From Amycolatopsis decaplanina DSM 44594 (GTDB lineage: Bacteria > Actinomycetota > Actinomycetes > Mycobacteriales > Pseudonocardiaceae), in the NCBI RefSeq assembly GCF_000342005.1, contig NZ_AOHO01000068.1, positions 1 to 64,000 of the forward strand: 64,000 nt of DNA. Direction: 5' to 3'. The position numbers were made by a program, and so were the translations under genes. Every line of letters starts with the position of its first letter. Positions within the stretch are counted from its first letter, which is position 1. Of this stretch, positions 35,399 through 44,496 are shown piece by piece. Below the pieces are notes generated by a model. It ran no database searches. It was not told the DNA's origin and saw only the letters and a list, made by a program, of their open reading frames with translations.

Positions 35399-36376
35399 GT
35401 GGAACGACTTGAACTGGGCGCGACCGACCTCGTCGTATCGAGGCTCGGCCTTGGCACGATGACCTGGGGCGGAGTGACCGACGAGGAGGCCGCGGCCGAA
35501 CAGCTGAAGGCTTTCATCGAGGCGGGCGGGAACTTCCTGGACACCGCCGACGTCTACGCCGGCGGCCGGGCCGAAGAGACGATCGGCAAGTTGCTCGGCG
35601 GTGTCGTCGCCCGGGAGGACATCGTGCTCGCGAGCAAAGCTGTCGGTGTGCTGGACGGAGAACCTCGGCCGAGGTCGGACGCTTCGAAGCGGCATCTCCT
35701 CGAAGCACTCGACGCCTCACTGCGCAGGCTCGGCACCGACCATCTCGACCTGTGGCAAATGCACGCTTGGGACTCCACGGTCCCGCTGGAAGAGACCATG
35801 GAGGCGATCGACGTCGCCGTGTCGAGCGGCCGTGTCCGCCACGCGGGGATCTGCAACTACTCGGGTTGGCAGACGATGAAGGCGACCGGAATCCAGAAGG
35901 CACAGGGCCGGCCTCCGCTGGCTTCGACGCAGGTCGAGTATTCCCTGCTGGAACGGGGTATCGAGCGCGAGGTCGTTCCCGCCGTCCAGGATCAGAACCT
36001 CGGGATTCTCTGCTGGGCGTCCTTAGGCCGCGGGGTACTGACGGGCAAGTACCGCAACGGCGTCCCGGAGCGACGGTTGAAGAGCAAACCCTTCCAGGCC
36101 TATGTCGGTCAGCGCCTTGACGAACACTCGACGCGAATCGTCGCGGCGGTCGCCGAGGCGGCGGACACACTGGGTGTCGGCATGGTGGACATCGCCCTTT
36201 CCTGGCTATGGCGACAACCGTGGGTGACCGTCGCACTCGTGGGTGCGAGGAACTCGGCTCAGCTCCAAGATTCCCTCGCGGCCGCCACCAAGAACTTCAC
36301 CCTCCCCGAGGACACACTCTCCAGTCTCAGCCTGGTGTCCAGGCCCCAGCGCGGCTATCCGGAAAACGGAGTCTGA
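35399..36376 (+). CDS. Aldo/keto reductase
   Basis: This 325-residue protein has a TIM-barrel AKR pattern. The catalytic tetrad is visible as Asp and Tyr in FLDTADVYAGG, Lys in ASKAVG and His in WQMHAWD. It would reduce an aldehyde or ketone with NADPH. It starts with GTG after an AAAGGTG site and follows the second P450 by six bases, so it is in the same operon. Reduction of a P450-generated carbonyl is a reasonable role but is inferred. Confidence 0.9.
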   Translation: MERLELGATDLVVSRLGLGTMTWGGVTDEEAAAEQLKAFIEAGGNFLDTADVYAGGRAEETIGKLLGGVVAREDIVLASKAVGVLDGEPRPRSDASKRHLLEALDASLRRLGTDHLDLWQMHAWDSTVPLEETMEAIDVAVSSGRVRHAGICNYSGWQTMKATGIQKAQGRPPLASTQVEYSLLERGIEREVVPAVQDQNLGILCWASLGRGVLTGKYRNGVPERRLKSKPFQAYVGQRLDEHSTRIVAAVAEAADTLGVGMVDIALSWLWRQPWVTVALVGARNSAQLQDSLAAATKNFTLPEDTLSSLSLVSRPQRGYPENGV

Positions 36377-36416
36377 GCACAACCGACAGCCAGAGCAACA
36401 CCAGCAGGAGGCAATG

Positions 36417-37154
36417 ATGTCATCGGTTTTCGAGACCCGGGAAGCGGAACGTCTCAAGAAATGGGACCGGTACTGGCGAGAACTTCCACCTGGAGAGGGC
36501 GTCGCCGTCTGGGACACCCCCGCGGCGAGCAACGTCGGCACCCATATGTCATGGATGGAACCGTATTTCGAAAAGTCCCTGCCCGTCCTCGACATCGGGT
36601 GCGGGAACGGCACGCAGACGGCCCACCTGACCGGGAAATACGAACGGGTCCTAGGCCTCGAGATCTCCGAATCCGCGGTCGAGGCCGCCAGTGAAGCACA
36701 CCGGCACCCTGGCCTGGAATTCCGCCAGTTCGACATTCTGAGCGATCCGGCAACGGCGACACTGCACGACGAACTCGGCGACTGCAACATCTACGTCCGA
36801 ACGCTACTGCATGTCTTCCCCAAGGACGAACAACTCGCCGCGGCGGCCAACCTGGCCCGACTTCTCGGAAACACCGGCCACATCCTAATCCTCGAAATGC
36901 CGCACTCCGCGGGCCCGGTGTTCGAGGCAGGACTGAACCAAAGCGAGGATTCACTTCCCAAGGTGCGCCGGAACATCAGTTACGATGTGATCGGAGCCAA
37001 TCTGGCCGACGGCGAAATAGCCGAGATCCTCGACAAGGCCGGGATCGAAACAGTGGAGCACGGCACGACACTGATGCCGTCCACCGATCGCCTGAGCGAC
37101 GGAACCGCACTGGAAATTCCACTGGAATACGTTTTGGGCAGGAACCATCCGTGA
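36417..37154 (+). CDS. SAM-dependent methyltransferase (class I)
   Basis: This is a 245-residue Rossmann-fold methyltransferase with motif I VLDIGCGNG and an acidic residue ending strand 2 (GLEIS). An AGGAGG site serves tandem ATG codons at 36414 and 36417; the second has better spacing. A longer frame from 36243 overlaps the AKR gene and is not supported. The C-terminal half shows no substrate-class signature. O-methylation of a phenol or carboxylate in the tyrosine-derived product is plausible. Confidence 0.85.
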   Translation: MSSVFETREAERLKKWDRYWRELPPGEGVAVWDTPAASNVGTHMSWMEPYFEKSLPVLDIGCGNGTQTAHLTGKYERVLGLEISESAVEAASEAHRHPGLEFRQFDILSDPATATLHDELGDCNIYVRTLLHVFPKDEQLAAAANLARLLGNTGHILILEMPHSAGPVFEAGLNQSEDSLPKVRRNISYDVIGANLADGEIAEILDKAGIETVEHGTTLMPSTDRLSDGTALEIPLEYVLGRNHP

Positions 37155-37222
37155 AGGTCGGCTGACGGCCGTCTCCCGCAGCGACGGACGCCAACGAAAT
37201 GTGCTCGTCAGAAGGGAAAGAC

Positions 37223-39178
37223 ATGGACGCGTCCGGAAAGCTGTCCGTCGTTCTCGTGCAGCAAGGCGTCTGGGACTCGGAACTGGAATCGATGCCCCTG
37301 GCGAGCGGATACCTCAAGGCGTCCGCTCTCGCGGACGAGAGGCTCAACCGGGAAACCGCGGTCTCCATCCGCAACTATCGCGGGAGGGTGACGACGTCCG
37401 GTATGGCGAACGACCTCTTCGGCGACGCCGTTCCGGATGTCCTGGCCTTCTCGGTATGCGGCTGGAACTTCCGCCAGTTCGGCGCCTTGGCCGAGACCTT
37501 CAAGCAGCTCAATCCCCAGGGTTGGGTGATTTTCGGCGGAACGCACGTCGCGCACCAGGGCGAGCGGACCTTCCGCATGTTCCCCGCGGTCGACGTGGTC
37601 GTCGACGGCGAGGGAGAATTCGTCTTTCCCGAACTCCTGCACGCGGTCCTGGACCGACGGCGGCCCGACGACCTGGACGATCTCGCCGGGCTGACCTACC
37701 GTGACAGGCAAGGCAGCGTCATCAGCACCGACGCCCGGCCGCGCATCACGAACCTCGACGATGTGCCGTCACCCTTCCTCACCGGCGCGATCGAGCTCAC
37801 CGATGGGAACGGCCGTTTCCGTTACGACGTCGCCCTCATGGAGACGAACCGCGGCTGCCCCTACAAATGTGCGTTCTGCTACTGGGGAGGAGCGACCGGC
37901 CAGAAGGTGCGCGCGTTCTCACGGGAACGCCTCCGTGCCGAACTGGAAGTGTTCGCCAAACTCGAGGTGCACACAATCGTCCTCTGCGATGCCAACTTCG
38001 GGATGTTGCCCGGCGACGAACAGTTCGTCGAAGACGTCATCGAGCTCCGAGAGCGTTATGGTTTCCCTCGCGCGATAGAGGCCTCTTGGGCGAAGAACAA
38101 GTCCAAGACGTTCTTCCGGATAGTCCGTCGCATGAAGGAGACGGGTATGCGCAGTTCGTTCACCCTGGCGCTGCAGACTCTGGACGACGACGCGCTCGAC
38201 CTGATGAACCGGCGGAACATGAAGGTCAACGACTGGGAGGAACTGGTCGCCTGGCTGGCGGCCGAAGGGCTGGACTGCTACGCCGAGCTGATCTGGGGAG
38301 CTCCCGGCGAAACGATCGAATCCTTCATGGCAGGCTACGACCGGCTTTCGGCGAAAGTGTCGCGCATCGCCTGCTACCCGATGCTACTGCTCCCCAACAC
38401 CGATTACACCGAAAAGAAGGAGCTGCACGGGCTGGTGACGGTGCGCGGGGACAACGACGACTTCGAATACGTTCTCGCCAACCGATCGGTGTCCTTCGCG
38501 CAGAATCAGAAGATGGCACGCTTCCTGTACTGGGCGCGGGTCGTGGCGGAGATGTGCGTGCTGCGCCACACTTGGGTCGGGCTCCGCGGGCTGACCTCGA
38601 TAACCCAATCCGAGGCGCTCCTCGACTTCGACGAATGGCTGCTCACCACCGACAATCCCGCCGCCGAGCCCCTCCGTGTCGCGGCGCGGCCCACGATCGG
38701 CGGTGCCGGCGATCTGGAAACGGCGATCACGCTGTTCTACACGGACAAGGCGACCAAGCAGCTGCTGCGTGCTTGGTGGACGGAGAGCATCCTTCCCCGG
38801 GTGCCGGATGGCCATCGATCCCTGCTTCAGGCGATCTTCGATTTCGATCTGCTGACTCAGCCGGTGACGGCGGACTCAGACGATCCGCGGCCGCAACGGG
38901 TGTCGGTGCGCTGCGGTGAGTACTACGTCCTCAAAGATGTCAAGCTGCGGTATGACATTCCGGGGATACTCGGCACTTTGCGCAGAGGTGAGACACCCAG
39001 CCTCTCGCCCGACCCGACCGTCGTGGACCTGTACTACCGCGTGGGGGCGGACGATGTCGTCCGCTCCACGAATCACGAAACGATCATCCACTTCATGGGG
39101 CAGACGACCGAGGAAGTGATGGCGAACGCGGGCGTCACTTCCTCCGACTTCACCCTGAACGCAGAGGAGGTCGCGTAA
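37223..39178 (+). CDS. B12-binding-domain radical SAM protein
   Basis: This 651-residue protein has an N-terminal cobalamin-binding-like Rossmann domain (DVLAFSVCGWNFRQFG, VIFGGTHVA). A radical SAM core follows, with CPYKCAFC supplying the three cluster cysteines near residue 215. A 250-residue C-terminal extension ends the protein. Such class B-type enzymes often methylate unactivated carbon; others rearrange or cyclise substrates. A GTG or ATG upstream at 37199 is possible, but the ATG at 37223 has GAAGGGAAAG at good spacing. It is the last gene of the MIO operon and probably adds a methyl group to sp3 carbon; this is inference. Confidence 0.88.
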   Translation: MDASGKLSVVLVQQGVWDSELESMPLASGYLKASALADERLNRETAVSIRNYRGRVTTSGMANDLFGDAVPDVLAFSVCGWNFRQFGALAETFKQLNPQGWVIFGGTHVAHQGERTFRMFPAVDVVVDGEGEFVFPELLHAVLDRRRPDDLDDLAGLTYRDRQGSVISTDARPRITNLDDVPSPFLTGAIELTDGNGRFRYDVALMETNRGCPYKCAFCYWGGATGQKVRAFSRERLRAELEVFAKLEVHTIVLCDANFGMLPGDEQFVEDVIELRERYGFPRAIEASWAKNKSKTFFRIVRRMKETGMRSSFTLALQTLDDDALDLMNRRNMKVNDWEELVAWLAAEGLDCYAELIWGAPGETIESFMAGYDRLSAKVSRIACYPMLLLPNTDYTEKKELHGLVTVRGDNDDFEYVLANRSVSFAQNQKMARFLYWARVVAEMCVLRHTWVGLRGLTSITQSEALLDFDEWLLTTDNPAAEPLRVAARPTIGGAGDLETAITLFYTDKATKQLLRAWWTESILPRVPDGHRSLLQAIFDFDLLTQPVTADSDDPRPQRVSVRCGEYYVLKDVKLRYDIPGILGTLRRGETPSLSPDPTVVDLYYRVGADDVVRSTNHETIIHFMGQTTEEVMANAGVTSSDFTLNAEEVA

Positions 39179-39290
39179 TACCACGGGGGGTCGCGAGTGG
39201 CGATTCGTGTTCTAGCGAGCCCTCTGTTATTGAGGAACGAGGCAAAGGTGTCTGGTCGCGGGGATTCGCTCGCGGCCGCGGGGAGGCCGT

Positions 39291-39343
39291 GTCGCGAAAG
39301 CCACTTTCGGGACCTCAGGCGTCGCGAAAGTGGCTTTCGCGAC
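39291..39343. repeat. 19-bp-stem palindrome containing GAAAGCCACTTTC
   Basis: Arms at 39291-39309 and 39325-39343 are perfectly complementary with a 15-base loop. Each arm is itself built around a GAAAG-NN-CTTTC palindrome. It lies 113 bases after the radical SAM stop and could end transcription of the MIO operon. No T-run follows. Confidence 0.8.
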
Positions 39344-39575
39344 GCATCTCGACCAAGGGTTTCAGCGACAGCGCCGGCTCAGCGAAGCACCCTCTTCGCT
39401 ACCGCCCCCTGCCCCGATGAAGGGCTTCTTCGATCGCTTCAAGGCAGGCAGAAGGCTTCCGTTGCGTAGCTCTGGACTGACCACGGGAGCCGACCGCGTC
39501 TTGAGTGTCCACAGGGGACAATTCGAGCGGTAAAATGTCCGGTTTGATACCCATATGAACGGTTTCGAGTGGGGA

Positions 39576-39617
39576 CGTGAGTGGTAATGACGATTAGAAC
39601 GATCATTGCCACTCACG
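39576..39617. repeat. 15-bp-stem palindrome of the GTGAGTGG type
   Basis: CGTGAGTGGTAATGA at 39576-39590 pairs with TCATTGCCACTCACG at 39603-39617, with one G-T mismatch and a 12-base loop. It is unrelated in sequence to the palindrome 230 bases upstream. Confidence 0.75.
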
Positions 39618-40098
39618 GCCCCCGCGAAAGTACCCAAAATGGACACCGTTGCCTGACTGATGTCCCTTGTGGACGGTCAAAACCGCACCAGGCTCACCAG
39701 CGACCCACCCCCCGCCGACTCGGTCATGCCACACCCCTCAAAAGAGCCTGAGCGGGTCGATGGCGGTGCCGGAGTGGTCCCGATAGGACGCGGACCGGCA
39801 CGGGACGCTTCCGTCATAGGAATGTTCCTCCTTCGGGCACCGGACACCGATCCAACGACATCAGGGCAATCCGGCGGATATTCGGGCACTGTTCAGCTAC
39901 GCGTCTTCGCGTGAAATACCGCTCCGGATATCCCAGGGATCGGGAAAAACCTCGCCGAAGGTGCAGGACTGCTGACCATTATGACCAATCCACGCCGTTC
40001 CCGACGCCGCCTACGACGAGTTCGGGTTACATATCATCGAACGCGTCGGCTCCTAGATGACCTGCACAGTTCACCGAAGCAAAGGAAACGTCGAAATC

Positions 40099-41970
40099 AT
40101 GCATGACAACCGGTCGATTTCGCGACGGCGCGGGCTCGGCCGAGGCCGCGCGTGGAGCCTGTTCGAACGCGTGGCACCGTTGGCCGCTCTTCTGCTCGTC
40201 TCCGCCTGCACCGCAGGTACCACCGCCCCGGCAGCGAACGGATTCGTGCGGGTCGACCAGGTCGGCTACGGCACCACCGAGACGAAACACGCCTACCTGA
40301 TGAACGCGGGCGGCGCCTCGCCGTTCCGGGTGGTCGATGAGTCCGGACGCACCGTCCTCGACGGCACCGCCGGCGCGTCGACCGGTGCCTGGAACAGCGG
40401 CTTCCCCAGCGTGCGCGTACTGGACATCTCAGCGGTACGCACGCCGGGCGGCTACCGGATCCTGGCCGAGGGCGCGGAACCGTCCCCGCTGTTCCGAATC
40501 GACTCGTCGGCCACCCTTTTCGCGCCGCAGGTCGCGGCGAACGTCCGCTTCTTCCAAGCCCAGCGCGACGGTTCCGGGGTTCTGGCATCCACCGTGGACC
40601 GCAAGCCCGCGCATTTGAACGACGCGCGGGCGACGGTGTACGAAGTCCCCCGCTACGACGAAGAAGGCACCGAGTTGCAGGACGAGCGGCTCGTCCGGGC
40701 AGGCGGACCGGTCGACGTCGCCGGCGGCTGGTTCGACGCGGGCGACTTCCTCAAGTTCACCCACACGACCGCCTACAGCCTCGGCTCCCTCCTCATGGCC
40801 CAACGGGATTCGCGTGCGGCCGGAGCCGAACTGGCGGCCGAGACCAGGCATGGGCTGGCCTGGCTGGACAAGATGTGGAACGCGGAGGCGGGCACCCTGC
40901 TCGCGCAGGTCGGGATCGGCGCCGGCAACGAGAACGTGCGCAGTGACCACGACGTGTGGCGACTGCCCGAAGCCGACGAAGCACCGGGAGCGGATCCGGC
41001 GCTGGCGCGGCGTCCGGTGTTCCGTGCCGCCGGACCGGGCGCCTCGATCAGCCCCAACCTCGCCGGAAAGGTCGCGGCCGCCTTCGCCCTCGCCGCACAG
41101 ACGAGCACCGGCGCGGATGCCCGTCACGCCTTGGACGAGGCCGCTCGCGTCTACGAGCTCGCGGACCGGGAACCCGACACGCTGACCACCGCGTACCCGC
41201 CGTCCTTCTATCCGGAAGCGTCCTGGCAGGACGACATGGAGTTCGCCGCGACCGAGCTCGCCATGGCGGGCAAGGCGCTCGGTGATCCGCGGGCCGGGCG
41301 GTGGGCGCGGGACGCCGGCAGGTGGGCTGCGGCCTACCTGACCTCCGACGCCCTCGGCACCCTGGGTGTCGGCGACGTCAGCGCGCTCGCGCACGCGGAC
41401 CTGGTCGGGCTCATCGACGCCGGGAGCCTCGTGGGCGACGTCACCCGCGATCGGCTGACCGGCGACCTCGCGCGCCAGCTCGAAGACGGACTGGCGCGGG
41501 CGGCCAAGGATCCGTTCGGCGCGGGCGCCGACCAGCTCGAATTCGATTCCGTGCCGCATACTTTCGGCCTCGCGACGACCGCGCTGCTGCACCGCCGGAC
41601 GACCGGCCAGGACACCTACACCGCCTTCGGCACCCACCAACGGAACTGGGCGCTCGGCGCCAACGCCTGGGGCATGTCGTTCGTGATCGGATCCGGCGCC
41701 GTGTCCCCGCGGTGCCCGGAGCACCAGGCCGCGAACCTCACCGGCAAGGAACTCACCGGCGCCGTGGTCAACGGCCCGAACAAGGCCGAAGCGTTCGCGG
41801 AGCTCAACCGGTTCCCGACCATGCGCCCCTGTCTCGTCGGCGGTTTCGAGCGCTTCGACGGCCGAGGAGCGCGGTTCGTCGACGACGTCGGAGCCTGGCA
41901 GAGCGTCGAACCGGCCATCGACTTCACCGCCACCGCCCTGCTCACCTTCGCCCTCGCGTGCCGCTGTTGA
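40099..41970 (+). CDS. Glycoside hydrolase family 9 lipoprotein (putative cellulase/glucanase)
   Basis: This 623-residue protein starts with a lipoprotein signal: Arg-rich n-region, VAPLAALLLVSAC hydrophobic core and lipobox Cys. The ATG at 40099 gives this signal a normal length. An N-terminal immunoglobulin-like GH9 domain (VDQVGYG) precedes the catalytic (alpha/alpha)6 barrel. GGWFDAGDFLKFTH carries the catalytic Asp pair, and SVEPAIDFTATALL matches the C-terminal NEVAIDWNA region with the acid Glu. The usual PHHR active-site patch appears as PEHQ, so activity or specificity may be altered. It would act on beta-glucans at the cell surface and is not obviously linked to the biosynthetic genes. 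Confidence 0.88.
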   Translation: MHDNRSISRRRGLGRGRAWSLFERVAPLAALLLVSACTAGTTAPAANGFVRVDQVGYGTTETKHAYLMNAGGASPFRVVDESGRTVLDGTAGASTGAWNSGFPSVRVLDISAVRTPGGYRILAEGAEPSPLFRIDSSATLFAPQVAANVRFFQAQRDGSGVLASTVDRKPAHLNDARATVYEVPRYDEEGTELQDERLVRAGGPVDVAGGWFDAGDFLKFTHTTAYSLGSLLMAQRDSRAAGAELAAETRHGLAWLDKMWNAEAGTLLAQVGIGAGNENVRSDHDVWRLPEADEAPGADPALARRPVFRAAGPGASISPNLAGKVAAAFALAAQTSTGADARHALDEAARVYELADREPDTLTTAYPPSFYPEASWQDDMEFAATELAMAGKALGDPRAGRWARDAGRWAAAYLTSDALGTLGVGDVSALAHADLVGLIDAGSLVGDVTRDRLTGDLARQLEDGLARAAKDPFGAGADQLEFDSVPHTFGLATTALLHRRTTGQDTYTAFGTHQRNWALGANAWGMSFVIGSGAVSPRCPEHQAANLTGKELTGAVVNGPNKAEAFAELNRFPTMRPCLVGGFERFDGRGARFVDDVGAWQSVEPAIDFTATALLTFALACRC

Positions 41971-41989
41971 GGGCCGCAGCCCCGACTGT

Positions 41990-43234
41990 TCAGCAGCTCA
42001 GCGCGCGTCCCCGGAGATGGCGAGCCAGCATGATGTTCAGCAGCGTGGCGAGGATCATGAGCGCGCAGGTGGCGAGAACTATGTCCCGCGAGGAAAGCCG
42101 CAGCGTCGCGAGCACACCGCCGTAGACCGGGCCGATGATGCCGCCGATACGGCCGAGCGCGATGACCCATCCGACTCCGGTGGTCCGGAGCGGGCCAGGG
42201 TACCTCGACATGGCCACTGCCACGAGGCCGTTAACCGTGGCGATCAAACACATCCCGATACCGGCCAAGGCGATCAGCAGACCGAGGTGGCTCAAGGGCG
42301 CCCGCGCGGCGACGAGCAGGAGACCTGCGCCCAGCCCGGCGGTCGCGACGACCACGGTGGCCGCCGGGAACCGGGTCGTCAGCAGGACCAGGACCGAGCC
42401 ACCGATCATACCGCCGAGACCGAACGCGGCGATGGCCAGCGGAGCTTCGGTAGGACTCAACCCGTAGTCGGTCACGAGCACCGGCGCCCAGGTGGTGACG
42501 ACGCTGATCGTGGTGACGACCAGCAGGGAGATTGCCCACAGCAGCAGAGTCACCGAACGACGGCCCACGAAGAACAGCTGACGAACCGCCGCTTGCCCCT
42601 TCTCGGGCCGCTGTCGCGCGCTGTCGATGGACTCGTGCATCCCCCGCCACAGGAACGGCATCAGCAGCACCGGAAGCACCGCTCCGGCCCACAGGACCGA
42701 CTCCCAGCCATAGGCGCCTATCAGCTTGCCTGCCGTGAGCCCCGCGATGGTCGGTCCGACGGCAAGACCGAGGGTCACCAGCACCGTGATCGTCTCCCGA
42801 CGATGGGAGGGACCATTGTCGGCCGCCAACGAGGTCACCGGAGGCACGATGATCCCGAGCCCCACCCCGGTCAACAGCCGCGCCATCGACAGTGGCGGCA
42901 ACGTTGTGCTGACGGCCGTCCATGCCGAACCGGCGGCGAACAGCGCCGTGCCGGAGAGAATCACCCGACGACGTCCGACTCGAGCACTGGCCGACCCTGA
43001 ACTCGAATACCCGATGACCAGTCCGATACTCCCGAGGACCAGCGGAAGGGTGAATGCGGCCGCGTCGATCCTCCACTCGGTCACGAGGGTGGGAATCACC
43101 AGACCGAGTGTGACGCCGTCGAACCCGTCGAGGACGACGACCAGGAATCCGAGTATCACCACACGCCATCGAACGACTCCCTCGCCCTGGGGCGCCGTGT
43201 CACTCGAATCCTGCCGGAACGCGTCGCCGCTCAT
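41990..43234 (-). CDS. MFS transporter, aromatic acid:H+ symporter-like
   Basis: This is a roughly 414-residue membrane protein with about 12 predicted helices. The motif LDGFDGVTLGLVIPTL in helix 1 resembles the DGxD signature of the aromatic acid/H+ symporter family (PcaK type). A GRR-type loop follows helix 2 (ARVGRRRV). The ATG at 43234 is preferred over 43264 because the extra ten residues look untypical. It converges with the GH9 gene, with 19 bases between stops. Transport of an aromatic or other organic acid is likely; direction is unknown. Confidence 0.85.
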   Translation of the reverse strand: MSGDAFRQDSSDTAPQGEGVVRWRVVILGFLVVVLDGFDGVTLGLVIPTLVTEWRIDAAAFTLPLVLGSIGLVIGYSSSGSASARVGRRRVILSGTALFAAGSAWTAVSTTLPPLSMARLLTGVGLGIIVPPVTSLAADNGPSHRRETITVLVTLGLAVGPTIAGLTAGKLIGAYGWESVLWAGAVLPVLLMPFLWRGMHESIDSARQRPEKGQAAVRQLFFVGRRSVTLLLWAISLLVVTTISVVTTWAPVLVTDYGLSPTEAPLAIAAFGLGGMIGGSVLVLLTTRFPAATVVVATAGLGAGLLLVAARAPLSHLGLLIALAGIGMCLIATVNGLVAVAMSRYPGPLRTTGVGWVIALGRIGGIIGPVYGGVLATLRLSSRDIVLATCALMILATLLNIMLARHLRGRALSC

Positions 43235-43617
43235 GGCACCAACGTGACTGTGGACGCCGTCCACAACGAACTCCGCTGCATCCCGAACCTCCCGAAGTCC
43301 ATGGCGAAGTAGAACCAGGCAACCACTCGGCTCGCTGCCCGACGATCCGTGGGACGCAGCACACTACTCTGCCCGGCGGTGCCACGCCTCTCGAAAACCC
43401 TGGCCTACTGGCGGGTAGTCAAACGTGGCGCGGCGGGAGCATCCGCACCCAAAGGTGGCGTGTCGGGCTTGGGGCTGCCGGTGACGGGTGGCCCGGGTGA
43501 TGTGGCATCGCTTTCGCGTGCTCAGAGCCGGATCTCGCGTGCTCAGAGCCGGGACACCCGAGTGCGGGATCCAAGCACGCGAGTCCCGTGTCTGAGCACG
43601 CGCGTTACTCCTTCGGC
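43235..43617. other. Intergenic region, 383 bp
   Basis: This gap between the EamA stop and the MFS start holds the palindrome at 43536-43602. The MFS promoter is presumably here. No gene is seen. Confidence 0.5.
43536..43602 (-). terminator. Long imperfect palindrome after the EamA gene
   Basis: CGCGTGCTCAGA at 43536-43547 pairs with TCTGAGCACGCG at 43591-43602. The inner bases are partly complementary. The left arm is preceded by a direct copy of CGCGTGCTCAGAGCCGG starting 20 bases upstream. On the minus strand it lies just after the EamA stop, fitting a terminator. Confidence 0.65.
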
Positions 43618-44496
43618 TCAATACTCGGCTTGTGTTTCCGGGATCCGCGCCGGCGTGGTGGTACGAATTTCGGTAATGGCCATGGCGATGACCACCAGCG
43701 CCCCGCCGAGGACGATACGAACCGTTATTTCGTCTCCGTCGACCAGGACACCGAACACGCCGGCGAAGACCGGCTCCATGGTGAGGGCCAGTGCGGCGAC
43801 GACCGCGGACAAACGGGCCTGCGCCCAGGTCTGGACGAGATAGGCTCCGGCGGTCGCGATCACCGCCAGTCCCGCGACGGGAATCCAGAAACTCCTATCG
43901 CCGGGAACGTCCAATCCGTTCGGGGCGCCCAGTATGAGACAAAGCACACCGACCACGCCCAACTGCACGATGGTCAAGGCATAGGCGTCGCCGGCCGTGG
44001 ACCATTCACTGAGCGCGACGACGTGCAGTGCGAAGAAAAGCGCGCCAAGCAGAATGAGCCCCTCGCCGAGGCCGATCGTGAAGCCGCGCACAGTCATGAT
44101 TCCCAGTCCGGCCGTCGCGATCGTCACCGCCGCCCAGGTCGACAGACCGATCCGGCGCCGAAGCAGCAATCCCGCGATTATGGGCGTGAACACCACTGCC
44201 ATTCCCGTGATGAATCCCGACATGGACGCCGAGGTGTACTGCTGCCCGAAAGTCTGCCCCATGTAGGCGATGCCAAGCAGGAGCCCCATGACGACGCCGT
44301 TCGCCCACTGCCGCCGGCTCAAGGTCAGCAACCGGCCGGGACGCCACAACGCCAGTACGCCGGCCGCGAGAAGAAACCGCACCGCCAGGAAATCCATCGG
44401 CGGCGCCTGCTCTGTCACGTCTTTGACGACGACGAATGTCGCTCCCCAGACAGCCGTGACCACGACCAGCGAAGGCAGTGCGAGCAACCTTGTCAT
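43618..44496 (-). CDS. EamA/DMT-family exporter
   Basis: This 292-residue protein has about ten hydrophobic helices arranged as two EamA repeats, beginning with VVVTAVWGATFVVVKDV. Members such as RhtA export amino acids or related metabolites. Its ATG overlaps the stop of the upstream dioxygenase (ATGA on the minus strand), so the two are translationally coupled. Export of the hydroxylated amino acid made by that enzyme is a natural inference; a similar dioxygenase/RhtA-like pairing is known for the Bacillus thuringiensis isoleucine dioxygenase. Confidence 0.88.
   Translation of the reverse strand: MTRLLALPSLVVVTAVWGATFVVVKDVTEQAPPMDFLAVRFLLAAGVLALWRPGRLLTLSRRQWANGVVMGLLLGIAYMGQTFGQQYTSASMSGFITGMAVVFTPIIAGLLLRRRIGLSTWAAVTIATAGLGIMTVRGFTIGLGEGLILLGALFFALHVVALSEWSTAGDAYALTIVQLGVVGVLCLILGAPNGLDVPGDRSFWIPVAGLAVIATAGAYLVQTWAQARLSAVVAALALTMEPVFAGVFGVLVDGDEITVRIVLGGALVVIAMAITEIRTTTPARIPETQAEY

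Larger units (their letters stand above)
39179..40098. other. Intergenic region of 920 bp with two palindromes
   Basis: No convincing gene is present; the open frames here are short, Arg- or Ser-rich and lack ribosome sites. Two long palindromes are listed separately. The 240 bases before the GH9 gene are less GC-rich and probably hold its promoter. Confidence 0.6.

Noticed and set aside
16530..39178. Enediyne cluster, suggested by the tyrosine-type MIO enzyme
   Set aside because: No enediyne PKS (KS-AT-ACP-KR-DH) or its conserved accessory genes are visible in the window.
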